Source: Dokdonella_A sp014338185 (GTDB lineage: Bacteria > Pseudomonadota > Gammaproteobacteria > Xanthomonadales > Rhodanobacteraceae). From it: a stretch of DNA of 60,537 nt. The stretch spans positions 1 to 60,537 of the forward strand of contig SZOS01000013.1 in assembly GCA_030263295.1 (NCBI GenBank), in the 5' to 3' direction. Below the pieces are notes generated by a model, which saw only the letters and a list, made by a program, of their open reading frames with translations, had not been told where the DNA came from and did no database searches. The position numbers and the translations under genes are program-made. Shown piece by piece: positions 18,169-27,076 of the stretch; the first letter of the stretch is position 1, and the number at the start of each line of letters is the position of its first letter.

Positions 18169-20457
18169 ATGCCGCACCGTCCGTGTTCGCTGCTCGCCGT
18201 ACTGTGCCTGGTCCTGCTGCCGCTGGCTGGCGTGGCGGCGAGTCTGCCGCTGATCCCGCGTCCGGCCCGGGTCGACCTGCACGAGGGCCGCTTCGTGCTC
18301 GCGCGTGTCACGCCGCTGCGCAGCGCAGGCGATGACGCGGCCGCGCGCGCCGCGGCGCAGTTCCTGCGCGATGCGCTGGAGGCGGTCGATGGCCCGCGCG
18401 TGCAGCTGGGCCCGGGCCGGGCCGGCCCCGCGATCGAGTTCGTGAGCGACCCCGCTGCGCCTGCCGCGGCCGAAGCCTACACGCTCGACATCGACGCGCA
18501 GCGCGTGCGCATCGCCGCGCGCGAGCCGGCCGGCCTCGTGCACGGTGCGGCCACGCTGTTCCAGCTGCTCACGCGCAGCGCGCAGGTGACCGACCTGCCC
18601 GCGCTGCACATCGAGGACGCGCCGCGCTTCGCCTGGCGCGGCCTCATGCTCGATTCGGTGCGCCACATGCAGTCGCCGGACGAGATCCGCGCGCTCATCG
18701 ACCAGATGGCACTGGCCAAGCTCAACGTGCTGCACTGGCACCTCAGCGACGACCAGGGTTGGCGCGTGGAGATCAAGCGCCATCCCGAACTCACGCGCAT
18801 CGGCGCCTGGCGCACGCCACCGGGCGCAGGCCGGGACGGAGAGCCTTCGCGCTACGGCGGCTGGTACACGCAGGAACAGATCCGTGCGCTGGTGGCCCAC
18901 GCCGCCGCGCGCGGCATCACGATCGTGCCCGAGATCGACATGCCCGGCCACGCGCAGGCCGCGGTGGCGGCCTATCCCGAACTCGGCGTGACCGGCACGC
19001 GACCGGCGGTGTCGGTCGACTGGGGCGTGAACCCGTGGTTGTTCAATGTCGACGAGGCCACCTTCGGCTTCATCGAAGGCGTGCTCGACGAACTCATGGC
19101 GCTGTTTCCGTCGCGCTACATCCACGTCGGCGGCGACGAGGCGATCAAGGACCAGTGGCAGGCCGCACCCGCGGTGCAGGCGAGGATGCGCGAGCTGGGC
19201 CTGACCAGCGAGAACGCGCTGCAGGGCTGGTTCATCGGCCGGCTCGGCCGCTACCTCGATGCGCACGGGCGCAAGCTCATCGGCTGGGACGAGATCCTCG
19301 AAGGCGACAACCTGCCCGCGGGCGCGACCGTGATGTCGTGGCGCGGCAGCGACGGCGCGATCAAGGCCGCGCTGACCGGCCACGACGTGGTGATGGCGCC
19401 CGCGCCGACGCTGTACTTCGACCACGTGCAGAGCGCGCTCGATGACGAATACTCGGGCCGGCTCGGAGTGGAAGCCCTGCGTGGCATCTATGCGTTCGAA
19501 CCCGTGCCCGGCGTGCTCGGCGCGGCCCAGGTACGCCACGTGCTGGGCGTGCAGGCCAATGTGTGGACCGAGCACCTGCCCAGCCACGCACATGTCGAGC
19601 ACGCGGTGTTCCCGCGCCTGGCGGCGCTGGCCGAAGTGGCGTGGTCGAGCGCGGCTGCGCGCGACTGGGCGGATTTCGCCACGCGCCTGCCCGCGCAGCT
19701 CGCACGCTACCGCCGCGCCGGCGTGCACGTGGCCGATGGCGCGTTCGCGGTCGCGATCGACACCGACCGCAACCTCGCGCTCGCCACGGGCCGCGCCACC
19801 GTGCGCCTGTCCAACCAGAGCGGCGTCGGCACGCTGCGCTACACCCTCGATGGCAGCGAGCCACGTGCGGATTCGCTGCCCTACCTCGCGCCACTCGTGC
19901 TCAGCCTGCCTGCCCACGTGCGCGCCAATGCATTCGCCGCCGACGGTGTTGCGCTGGCCGCGCCGCGCGAGCGCCGGCTCGATCGCCAAAGCCTGCTGAG
20001 CCTGCCCGGCAGCGCCTTGCCGAACTGCCCCGGCAGCGACTTCCGCCTGCGCGTGCAGCCCACGCCCGATGCCACCAGCACGCAGCCGGTGTACGCGGTC
20101 AACGTGTTCGACACCTGCCAGCAGCTGCCGCCGACGCGCCTGGACGGCGTGACCGCGATCCGCGTCGAGGCGGCGCGGCTCGAGCGCAAATACGCGCTCG
20201 CGCACGAGCAGCGCCTGGTGGTGTCGCGCGCCCACGCCACGCCGTTCGGCGAACTGGAGATCCACGCCGACCGCTGCGACGGCACGCTGCTGGCGAGCCT
20301 GCCGCTGCCCGATCCCGCGCACAGCCCGCGTCGGTTCCCGCTCACCAGCGCGCTGCCTGCGCTCAGCGGCGAGCGCAGCCTGTGCTTCATCTACACCGCG
20401 CCGATCGACGGGCCCCTGTACGGCATCGGGCGCGTGGACCTGGTGCCGGGCCCGTGA
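18169..20457 (+). CDS. Beta-N-acetylhexosaminidase, GH20
   Basis: A 762-residue secreted glycosidase that removes terminal beta-GlcNAc/GalNAc from chitin oligomers or glycans. After the signal peptide, the GH20b domain contains LPLIPRPARVDLHEG, and the TIM barrel has HWHLSDDQGWRVEIK, IVPEIDMPGHAQAA and the catalytic pair D323-E324 in HVGGDEAIKDQW. The last 180 residues include a CHB_HEX C-like beta domain (LRYTLDGSEPR) and an unassigned beta-sandwich. An upstream in-frame extension to 18046 exists, but 18169 gives the signal peptide. With the chitinase and NagX-like protein it fits GlcNAc polymer use. Confidence 0.94.
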   Translation: MPHRPCSLLAVLCLVLLPLAGVAASLPLIPRPARVDLHEGRFVLARVTPLRSAGDDAAARAAAQFLRDALEAVDGPRVQLGPGRAGPAIEFVSDPAAPAAAEAYTLDIDAQRVRIAAREPAGLVHGAATLFQLLTRSAQVTDLPALHIEDAPRFAWRGLMLDSVRHMQSPDEIRALIDQMALAKLNVLHWHLSDDQGWRVEIKRHPELTRIGAWRTPPGAGRDGEPSRYGGWYTQEQIRALVAHAAARGITIVPEIDMPGHAQAAVAAYPELGVTGTRPAVSVDWGVNPWLFNVDEATFGFIEGVLDELMALFPSRYIHVGGDEAIKDQWQAAPAVQARMRELGLTSENALQGWFIGRLGRYLDAHGRKLIGWDEILEGDNLPAGATVMSWRGSDGAIKAALTGHDVVMAPAPTLYFDHVQSALDDEYSGRLGVEALRGIYAFEPVPGVLGAAQVRHVLGVQANVWTEHLPSHAHVEHAVFPRLAALAEVAWSSAAARDWADFATRLPAQLARYRRAGVHVADGAFAVAIDTDRNLALATGRATVRLSNQSGVGTLRYTLDGSEPRADSLPYLAPLVLSLPAHVRANAFAADGVALAAPRERRLDRQSLLSLPGSALPNCPGSDFRLRVQPTPDATSTQPVYAVNVFDTCQQLPPTRLDGVTAIRVEAARLERKYALAHEQRLVVSRAHATPFGELEIHADRCDGTLLASLPLPDPAHSPRRFPLTSALPALSGERSLCFIYTAPIDGPLYGIGRVDLVPGP

Positions 20458-20494
20458 CGCGGCCACGGCGCGTGCCAGGGCTTGCGACAGTGCG

Positions 20495-21568
20495 ATGACG
20501 CCCCAGCGCGCACGTCTGGCCTCGGTCGACGCGCTGCGCGGCATCACCGTGGCGGCGATGCTGCTGGTCAACGATCCGGGCGACTGGGGCCACGTGTACC
20601 GGCCGCTCGAACATGCGTCCTGGCATGGCTGCACGCCGACCGACCTCATCTTCCCCTGGTTCCTGTTCATCGTCGGGGTGTCGATCGCGCTCGCGATCCT
20701 GCCGCGGCTCGAACATGGCGAGGCGCGTGCCGCGCTCACGCGCGCGGCACTCGCGCGCGCGCTGCGCATCGTGCTGCTCGGGCTGGCGATCAACGCACTG
20801 GCCGCCTGGCTCATGCCCGGGCGCGAGATGCGCTGGCCCGGCGTGCTGCAACGCATCGGCATCTGCTTCGCGCTGGCGGCGTGGCTGGCGATCCACGTGC
20901 GGCCGCGGCGGTGGCTGGTGGCGATCGCGGCGCTGCTGTTGGGCTACGGCCTGCTGCTGCAGCTGGGCGGCACGCTCGAACCCTGGACCAACGTCGCGAG
21001 CCGCCTCGACAGCGCGCTGTTCGGCCGCGGCGTGTGGTCGTTCGACGCCGCGAGCGGGCGCGGCCACGATCCCGAAGGCGTGCTCGGCACGCTGCCGGCG
21101 CTCGCCACCACGTTGCTCGGCCTGTGCGCGGGCGTGGCGCTGCGCCGCCATCGCCCCGCGCTCATCGTCGCGGGTGCGCTGGGCGCGCTCGCGCTGGGCT
21201 GGCTGTGGGCGTACTGGCAACCGTTCAACAAGAACCTGTGGACGCCCTCGTTCGCGCTGTGGAGCGCGGGCTGGGCCGGGCTCGCGCTCGCACTGTGCCA
21301 CCTGCTGGTCGACCGTGGCGGCTGGCCGGCACTGGGACGGCGTTTCGGCGTCAACGCGATCACCGCCTACGCGGGCTCGCAGGCGCTGGCGGTCGTGCTC
21401 GAAGGACTGGGCTGGCAGCCGTGGCTGTATCAGCGCCTGTTCGCGGACTGGCTGGTGCCGCTGGCCGGGCCGTGGCTGGCCTCGCTGGCGTGGGCGCTCG
21501 CCTTCGTCGCGCTGTGGTGGCTCATCGTGCGCGAACTCGACCGCCGCAGCATCCACCTCAAGCTGTGA
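20495..21568 (+). CDS. NagX/HGSNAT-like integral membrane acyltransferase (DUF5009)
   Basis: A 357-residue, about ten-span membrane protein. The N-terminus RLASVDALRGITVAAMLLVN with DPGDWGHVY and TDLIFPWFLFIVGVSIALA is the signature of the heparan-alpha-glucosaminide acetyltransferase/NagX family. Bacterial members often sit in chitin or GlcNAc utilisation loci and may act on amino sugars. It follows the GH20 gene by 37 bp in the same direction, so they are probably one transcript. The exact substrate is not established. Confidence 0.88.
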   Translation: MTPQRARLASVDALRGITVAAMLLVNDPGDWGHVYRPLEHASWHGCTPTDLIFPWFLFIVGVSIALAILPRLEHGEARAALTRAALARALRIVLLGLAINALAAWLMPGREMRWPGVLQRIGICFALAAWLAIHVRPRRWLVAIAALLLGYGLLLQLGGTLEPWTNVASRLDSALFGRGVWSFDAASGRGHDPEGVLGTLPALATTLLGLCAGVALRRHRPALIVAGALGALALGWLWAYWQPFNKNLWTPSFALWSAGWAGLALALCHLLVDRGGWPALGRRFGVNAITAYAGSQALAVVLEGLGWQPWLYQRLFADWLVPLAGPWLASLAWALAFVALWWLIVRELDRRSIHLKL

Positions 21569-21590
21569 GGCGGACGCGCGCAGTGCCGCG

Positions 21591-23543
21591 TCAGGGTGAC
21601 GGTGGCGGTGGCGGCGGTGAGGACGAGGCGGTGGGCACGAACGCGTCGGAGAAGCAGAACTGCTCGCCCAGGCCATGGGCAAGGAAGTCCGGGACCGCGG
21701 CCTCGACCATGCGCGTGGAACCGCACGCATAGACCTCGTGGCCGCTCAGGTCCGGATGGTCGGCCAGCAGCGCCTCATGCACGAAGCCGCGCCGGCCCGG
21801 CCACGGATCGTCGGCGGCGATGTCCGACAGCACCGGCACGTAGCGGAAGTTGGCGTGTTCGGCCTGCCAGCGCGCCACGAGGTCCTGCAGATACAGGTCG
21901 GCCTCACCACGCACGCCCCAGTACAGCTCGACCCGGCGCCCGATACCGCGGCGGAAGGCATCTTCGAGGATGCTCTTGATCGGCGCGAAGCCGGTCGCGC
22001 CCGCGAGCATGAGGATCGGCCTGGCGCTGTCGCGCAACACGAAGCTGCCGAGCGGCCCCTCGAAATCGATGCGGTCGCCGACCTTCATCGCACTGAACAC
22101 GTGACCGGTGAAGCGTCCGCCGGGGATGCGGCGGATGTGCAGTTCGATCACGTCGCCGGCACTGGGCTTGGGCGCATCGGGCGGACGCGGCGGGTTGGCG
22201 AACGAGAACGCGCGCTTGGCGCCGTCCTCGAGGATGATGTTGATGTACTGGCCCGCGATGAAATCGATGTGCTCGCCTTCGGGCAGCGCGATGAACAGGC
22301 GCATGAGGTCGGGTGACAGCTGTTCCATGCGCTGCACGCTCGCCTGCCAGCGGCGCGGCGCGCCGGCGCTGGCGTCGGTGAGCGAGATCACGCCCTCGAC
22401 CTCGAACTCGACGTCCTCCTGCGCCACCGCGCAGCACATGAGTGCCTGGCCGCGCGCGCGCATCGCCGCGGTGAGCGCGGCTTCCTGGTAGGGCCCGAGG
22501 TCGACGCGGCCGGCCAGCACCGTGCACAGGCACACGCCGCAGCCGCCCGAGCGGCAATCGAACGGCAGCGCAAGCCCCGCGCGCAGCCCAGCGTCGAGCA
22601 GCGTCTCGCCCGCGCGGGCGCTCGCGCGCGCGGGGCCCGGATGGATCGTGAGCTGGTTGAGCGCCTTGCTGCCACGCCGCAGCGTGAGCCACGGCAACGC
22701 ATACAGGAACACCGAGCCACCGATCACGATCGCCCACACGGTCGACAGCGGGCCGTTGTGGATGAGCGGGAACATCGTGAGCAGGAACCAGTCGAGCTTG
22801 AGCGTGGTCGGCTCGGTGTTCAGCTCGGCCACGCCCTGGCTCGCGATCGGCGCGATGATCGCGAGCACCACGAGCATGCCCATCATCGCCACCGCCAGCG
22901 GCCGCGGCGGCTGGGTGGTGGCCTTGGGCACGCGCTGCACGTGCACCCACATGAGCAGCAGCAGCACCAGCGACACGCCGATGTGCACGAACACGAGCAG
23001 CGAGAACAGGCGGTCGCTCACGTGCTCGGGCAGGATGAAGTTGCGGATCAGGCGCCCGCCGAAGCCGGGCAGCCAGTCCAGCCACTCGAAGCTCGACTGG
23101 GTCACGAACTGCGCCAGGCGGTCCCAGGGCAGCATGAAGCCGTTGGCGCCGACCACGTACACCAGCCACAGCAGCATCACGCCGGTCACCCACGAGAAGG
23201 CGCGGAACCCGCGCAAGCGGTCGAAGGCGAAGTTGCGCAGCATGTGCAGCAGCATCAGCAGCACCATCGCGTCGGAGGCATAGCGGTGCACGCTGCGCAG
23301 CACGCTGCCGGCGCCCCATGCGCCATGCGTGATCGCCTCCACCGACTCGTAGGCGCCGGTTACGCTGGTGTTGAAGAACGCGTACAGGACCAGACCGGTC
23401 GCGCCGATGATCCAGAACAGGTAGAAGCAGATCTGCCCGAGGTGGTAGAGCGGGTTCATGCGGTCGCCGAAGGCGCGGTTGAACACCGCCTCCACTGCCA
23501 TGAACGCCGCGCGCAAGCCGCGCTGCACGATCGCCACCATCAC
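21591..23543 (-). CDS. Cytochrome b / [2Fe-2S] ferredoxin / FNR-type reductase fusion
   Basis: A 650-residue three-part electron-transfer protein. Residues 1-290 are a cytochrome b-like membrane domain with two helix pairs supplying bis-His ligands at identical 14-residue spacing (H86/H100 and H187/H201), enough for two b hemes. Residues about 300-390 are a plant-type [2Fe-2S] ferredoxin (C330, C335, C338 in DCRSGGCGVC, plus C370/C371). Residues 400-635 are a ferredoxin-NADP reductase module: flavin loop RAFSFAN, nucleotide loop LAGATGFAPIKS, and VYACGSTRMVEAA. It probably moves electrons between NAD(P)H and the quinone/heme b side. It is the last gene of the operon, overlapping the preceding gene by 4 bp. 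The tail is a Ser/Pro-rich stretch. Confidence 0.88.
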   Translation of the reverse strand: MMVAIVQRGLRAAFMAVEAVFNRAFGDRMNPLYHLGQICFYLFWIIGATGLVLYAFFNTSVTGAYESVEAITHGAWGAGSVLRSVHRYASDAMVLLMLLHMLRNFAFDRLRGFRAFSWVTGVMLLWLVYVVGANGFMLPWDRLAQFVTQSSFEWLDWLPGFGGRLIRNFILPEHVSDRLFSLLVFVHIGVSLVLLLLMWVHVQRVPKATTQPPRPLAVAMMGMLVVLAIIAPIASQGVAELNTEPTTLKLDWFLLTMFPLIHNGPLSTVWAIVIGGSVFLYALPWLTLRRGSKALNQLTIHPGPARASARAGETLLDAGLRAGLALPFDCRSGGCGVCLCTVLAGRVDLGPYQEAALTAAMRARGQALMCCAVAQEDVEFEVEGVISLTDASAGAPRRWQASVQRMEQLSPDLMRLFIALPEGEHIDFIAGQYINIILEDGAKRAFSFANPPRPPDAPKPSAGDVIELHIRRIPGGRFTGHVFSAMKVGDRIDFEGPLGSFVLRDSARPILMLAGATGFAPIKSILEDAFRRGIGRRVELYWGVRGEADLYLQDLVARWQAEHANFRYVPVLSDIAADDPWPGRRGFVHEALLADHPDLSGHEVYACGSTRMVEAAVPDFLAHGLGEQFCFSDAFVPTASSSPPPPPPSP

Positions 23544-24994
23544 TCGTTCTCCGCTTGTGTTTCACCTGGCGCCACGCGTCGCCGCATCGCCCCGATCACC
23601 ACCACTGCAAACAACAGCCCGCCGAGGATCGCGAGCAGGCCGCCCAGGCCCATGAGCCCCATGCCGGCGATCTCGCCGCTGCTGCGCAGCACCTGTTCAC
23701 TGCCCGCGACCTTGCGCTGCACGCCGTAGCCACCCGACCACACCAGTCCGACGATGTGCAGCAGCTGGCCGATGCCGTACAGCCAGGGCTGGGTCACCGC
23801 AAGCCGCCCGGTCGGCGCGGCGAAACCCAGCCGCGGCAGCAGCCAGTACACCACGCCCATGAGCGCGAGCGTGACGCCGACGATGCAGCCGTGATAGTGC
23901 GCGGGAATCTTCACGTTGCTGCCGTGGATGTCGATGCCGATCACGCCGCCGGCGACAAACAGCAGCATCGAGGCCAGCAGCGCCGCGCGCAGCGGCCGCT
24001 GCCACGGCCGCAGGTCGCGCAGCGGCGCCACCGCGATGAGCGCGGCCAGCACCACCGGCGCGATCGCGAGCCCGCCACCCAGACGCATCGCCCAGGTGTG
24101 CAGCGCGCGATGCTCGACCGAGGCGACCTCGTGCATGAGGTAGGCCAGCGGCGTGACGAACACGCCCACCAGCGCGATCACGAACAGCAGCAGCACCACG
24201 CGCGGACTCAGCCCCACGCGCCCACCGCAGGCCTGGGCCAGCGCCAGCCACGCCACCAGCATGAGCAGGGTCCAGGTGAACTGCAGCGCGTGACCGCCGC
24301 CCCAGAACAGGATTTCGTAGTAGGCCTTGGCCGGCAGCGCGAGCGGCACCGTGGCCAGCGACCAGCCGAACGCGAGCAGTGCCACCGCGGCGGCCACCAC
24401 GCTCGCATGCAGGCCAAAACGTAGCGCCGCGCTGCCATCGACCGCACGGCCCACAGGCATGCCGCGCAGCAGGCCGAGCAGTACCAGCAGCAGCGCGCCG
24501 GCCGCGAACAGCCACAGCGCGAAGCGGAACGCGGCGCTGTCGAGCAAGGGGATGTAGTTGGCCATGATCGCCTCGCCCGGATCGACGAACGCGGCCACGC
24601 CCATCGCCAGCGAACCCAGCCCGCACAGCACCAGCGGCGCGGCGGCGAGTGCGCGGCCGAGGCGGGTGCCGAACGGGCGCAGGTTGAGGCTCCACAACAT
24701 GCCCGCGATCGCGACGAACCACACCAGCACCGACAGGTCCACGTGCACCACCAGTGCCACGCGGAAGAAGTCGGCGCTCGGCAGCAGCGCGTTGACGCCC
24801 GGGGTGCGCGCAAGCACGAGCAGGATCGCGAATACGCCCGATCCCAGCAGTGCCGCCAGCGCAAGGCCGAGCCAGGCCTGCACCAGCGCGCGGTTGCCGG
24901 CATTGAGCGCGGGCAGCACATAGCCGGGCGCGGCATGGACCGCGTGCGGCTCGCGCACGCCTGGCGACGACCGCATGGCCAGCTCGACGTTCAT
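23540..24994 (-). CDS. Divergent heme-copper oxidase subunit I homologue
   Basis: A 484-residue polytopic protein with about twelve membrane helices. Several heme-copper ligands are in register: H84 in VVHVDLSVLVW (low-spin heme), H235 in WGGGHALQF (CuB position) and H366/H368 in PAHYHG (heme pair). The usual adjacent His-His of helix VII is not seen; instead the helix carries spaced histidines H288, H295 and H299 (LMHEVASVEHRALHTW). It may still bind a metal at the active site in a different way, or serve as a non-catalytic heme protein. It is clearly distinct from the subunit I at 28211. Overlaps both neighbours by 4 bp, so it is an integral part of the operon. Confidence 0.78.
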   Translation of the reverse strand: MNVELAMRSSPGVREPHAVHAAPGYVLPALNAGNRALVQAWLGLALAALLGSGVFAILLVLARTPGVNALLPSADFFRVALVVHVDLSVLVWFVAIAGMLWSLNLRPFGTRLGRALAAAPLVLCGLGSLAMGVAAFVDPGEAIMANYIPLLDSAAFRFALWLFAAGALLLVLLGLLRGMPVGRAVDGSAALRFGLHASVVAAAVALLAFGWSLATVPLALPAKAYYEILFWGGGHALQFTWTLLMLVAWLALAQACGGRVGLSPRVVLLLFVIALVGVFVTPLAYLMHEVASVEHRALHTWAMRLGGGLAIAPVVLAALIAVAPLRDLRPWQRPLRAALLASMLLFVAGGVIGIDIHGSNVKIPAHYHGCIVGVTLALMGVVYWLLPRLGFAAPTGRLAVTQPWLYGIGQLLHIVGLVWSGGYGVQRKVAGSEQVLRSSGEIAGMGLMGLGGLLAILGGLLFAVVVIGAMRRRVAPGETQAENE

Positions 24995-25518
24995 TGCAGC
25001 GTGATGCCGCCCTGGGTCGGGTCGAAGTCGACCACGAGCACCTGGCCCGGCGCGAGCGTGACGTCGGCCGAGCGCGTGTAGGTCGGCGCACCCGCGCGCA
25101 CGTCATCGTTGAGGCGCACTTCCAGGTGGTGCGAACCGGCCGGTATCACCAGCCGCTCGTAGATCGAGGCCGCGCCGTCCTTGGACAGTCCGGTCGGTGG
25201 CGCGACGCGATCGAGCACGCTCACACCGTCGAGTTCGACGCTCATCGTCAGCGGCGCGCGCTCGCGCGGACACTGCTCCGGGAAGCGCATGTTCGGCGGC
25301 AGCTTGTCGAGTTCGGCCTGGCTGAGCTTGCGGCATTCGCCGACCGGCTTGCCCACGTGCGACACGCTGAGCTTGAGCAGCGCCTGGTCGGCACCCAGCG
25401 GATGGTAGGGTGGCCAGTTGGAAAACACGCCGATCGCGAGCGCGAACAGGCCATACAACAACAACTGGCCGATCCAGCTCAGGACGCCATGCGGGGTGGT
25501 GGGTCGTGCGTCAGACAT
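24991..25518 (-). CDS. Membrane-anchored unknown protein of the respiratory operon
   Basis: A 175-residue protein with one N-terminal membrane span (GVLSWIGQLLLYGLFALAIG) and a soluble C-terminal domain of beta character, likely periplasmic. That domain carries CRKLSQAELDKLPPNMRFP and EQCPRERAPLTMSVELDG; the two Cys could form a disulfide. I do not recognise a named family. It overlaps the upstream fusion gene by 8 bp and the downstream heme-copper gene by 4 bp, so it is co-translated and probably a subunit or assembly factor of the complex. The start at 25518 was chosen over a long Cys/Arg-rich upstream extension. Confidence 0.75.
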   Translation of the reverse strand: MSDARPTTPHGVLSWIGQLLLYGLFALAIGVFSNWPPYHPLGADQALLKLSVSHVGKPVGECRKLSQAELDKLPPNMRFPEQCPRERAPLTMSVELDGVSVLDRVAPPTGLSKDGAASIYERLVIPAGSHHLEVRLNDDVRAGAPTYTRSADVTLAPGQVLVVDFDPTQGGITLQ

Positions 25519-27076
25519 GATGGGGTGGGCCCGGTTTCGCAGGGGATGGGGTCGGCAAGGTCCGCACGCGTTCGCGCAAGCCCTGCACGGCTGCGGCGAG
25601 CACGCGCTCGTCGCCGGGGCCGGCCTGCACCAGCGCCAGCCGCTCGCGCGGCATGCGCGCACGCAACCGCGGCTCGCGCTGACCGGTCAGGCGCTCGGCC
25701 GTCCAGCGCTGGCCGAGCCGGAACTCGCAGCCGCCCTCGCGGCAGGTCGCCACCAGCACGCCGGCTGCGCCGTCGCGCAACGCGTACTCGATGAAGCTGG
25801 GTGGCAACTGTCCCGCGCACATCAGGCCAAGCACGCTCGTATCCTCGTCTGCCGCGATGCTGGCGCTTGCGCCATGATCGCATGTGAATACGACCAGCGG
25901 ATGTGTCGCATTTGTGGCTGCGACATCTTGCCGCAGACGGCTGCGCAATGCATCGACCGGCAGTTGCGGCATGTCGATACCGCTCACGAGGTGTTCGATG
26001 CCGCGAAACGGCGTCGACGATGGACAGGCACCGGCGCAGATGCCGCAAGCCACGCACAGGTCGGGGTCGACCTGGGCGAGCCGATGGCCGCCGCGCAGGC
26101 TTGGATGCGGCACCATCGTGATCGCCGCGTAGGGACAGTCGGCAAAGCAGCGTTCGCAGCCGCTGCAGTTGTCCGCATCGACCACAGCCACGGCCGGCCG
26201 TGGGGGTTGCGGCAGGAATGGCGCGAGCAGCAGCAGTGCGAGCGAGCCGGCCACCAATGCCCAGGCCAGGCCGCGCGTGGAGGTCTCGGCCAGCGGATGC
26301 AGCCACAGCACGAACCAGTCCAGCGCCAGCGGTTCGGCCAGTGACGCGGTCGGCGCCTGACTGCGCACCGGCAGCGCGAGCGCCAACACCAGCAGCAGCA
26401 CGGACACTCCCAGCGCCAGCGCGCGTGATGGCCACACCGCCGCGCGCGTGAGGCGCTGGATGTGGAACCACAAGCCGAACAGCAGCAGCAGCGACACGCC
26501 GATGTGGATGAAGATGAACAGCGAGAACAGCCGGTCGCTCACCGCATCGAGCACGAGGAAATTGCGCGCGAACGGCACGCCCAGCAGCGGCAGTGCATCG
26601 AGCCATTCGGCGCTGGCCAGCGCCGAGTACCGGCCCAGCCGGTCCCAGGCCAGCCAGAAGCCACCGACCGCGCTGATCGCGGCGAACACCACGAGCGGCA
26701 CCCCGGTCAGCCAGTGGAAGCGGCGCACGCCCCGCTCGTGCGCATGCAGCCATTCGCGCACGATGTGCAGCACGATGACCACCACCAGCACGTCGGTGGC
26801 GTAGCGATGCACGCCGCGCAACACGCGACCGCTGGCCAGCGGCCAGTGGTCGAGCGCCGCCACCGACTGGTAGGCGCCCTCCACCGAGGTGTCGTAGACG
26901 ATGTACAGCAGCACCCCGCTCGCGAGCAGCAGCCAGGTCGCGAGAAAGCCGATCGCACCAAGCTGGCGCAGCGGATTGAGACCGGCGCCAAACGCCGCGT
27001 CAAAACCGCGCTCGAGCGCGCGCCAGGCGCTCAGGCCTTGCTGCCGGAAGGCGAAGGTGTGCTGGCCGGCGGACAT
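25511..27076 (-). CDS. Cytochrome b / 2[4Fe-4S] ferredoxin / MvhD-like fusion
   Basis: A 521-residue protein combining three electron-transfer modules. Residues 1-285 are a cytochrome b-type membrane domain with two His pairs at 14-residue spacing (H90/H104 and H191/H205). Residues 300-355 are an 8Fe ferredoxin: C304, C307, C310, C314 (CSGCERCFADCP) and C341, C344, C347, C351 (CVACGICAGACP). Residues 390-465 match the MvhD/FrhD-type hydrogenase delta domain (FTCDHGA, MCAGQLPPSF, GVLVATCREGGCEFRLGQRW), with C399, C420, C445 and C450. MvhD domains normally pass electrons to heterodisulfide reductase; no hydrogenase or Hdr gene is nearby. The start at 27076 (overlapping the SCO gene) is likely; 27109 is an alternative. 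Confidence 0.88.
   Translation of the reverse strand: MSAGQHTFAFRQQGLSAWRALERGFDAAFGAGLNPLRQLGAIGFLATWLLLASGVLLYIVYDTSVEGAYQSVAALDHWPLASGRVLRGVHRYATDVLVVVIVLHIVREWLHAHERGVRRFHWLTGVPLVVFAAISAVGGFWLAWDRLGRYSALASAEWLDALPLLGVPFARNFLVLDAVSDRLFSLFIFIHIGVSLLLLFGLWFHIQRLTRAAVWPSRALALGVSVLLLVLALALPVRSQAPTASLAEPLALDWFVLWLHPLAETSTRGLAWALVAGSLALLLLAPFLPQPPRPAVAVVDADNCSGCERCFADCPYAAITMVPHPSLRGGHRLAQVDPDLCVACGICAGACPSSTPFRGIEHLVSGIDMPQLPVDALRSRLRQDVAATNATHPLVVFTCDHGASASIAADEDTSVLGLMCAGQLPPSFIEYALRDGAAGVLVATCREGGCEFRLGQRWTAERLTGQREPRLRARMPRERLALVQAGPGDERVLAAAVQGLRERVRTLPTPSPAKPGPPHHV

Noticed and set aside
15904..20862. A 1652-codon open frame on the minus strand.
   Set aside because: It runs antisense through the SpoIID-like, GH20 and NagX genes; its composition (Arg/Ala/Gln/His-rich) is that of a shadow frame in GC-rich DNA, and no family motif is visible.
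25511..27076. Reading the MvhD fusion as a hydrogenase subunit.
   Set aside because: No NiFe large or small subunit, maturation gene or Hdr is present in the window; the domain name reflects homology only.
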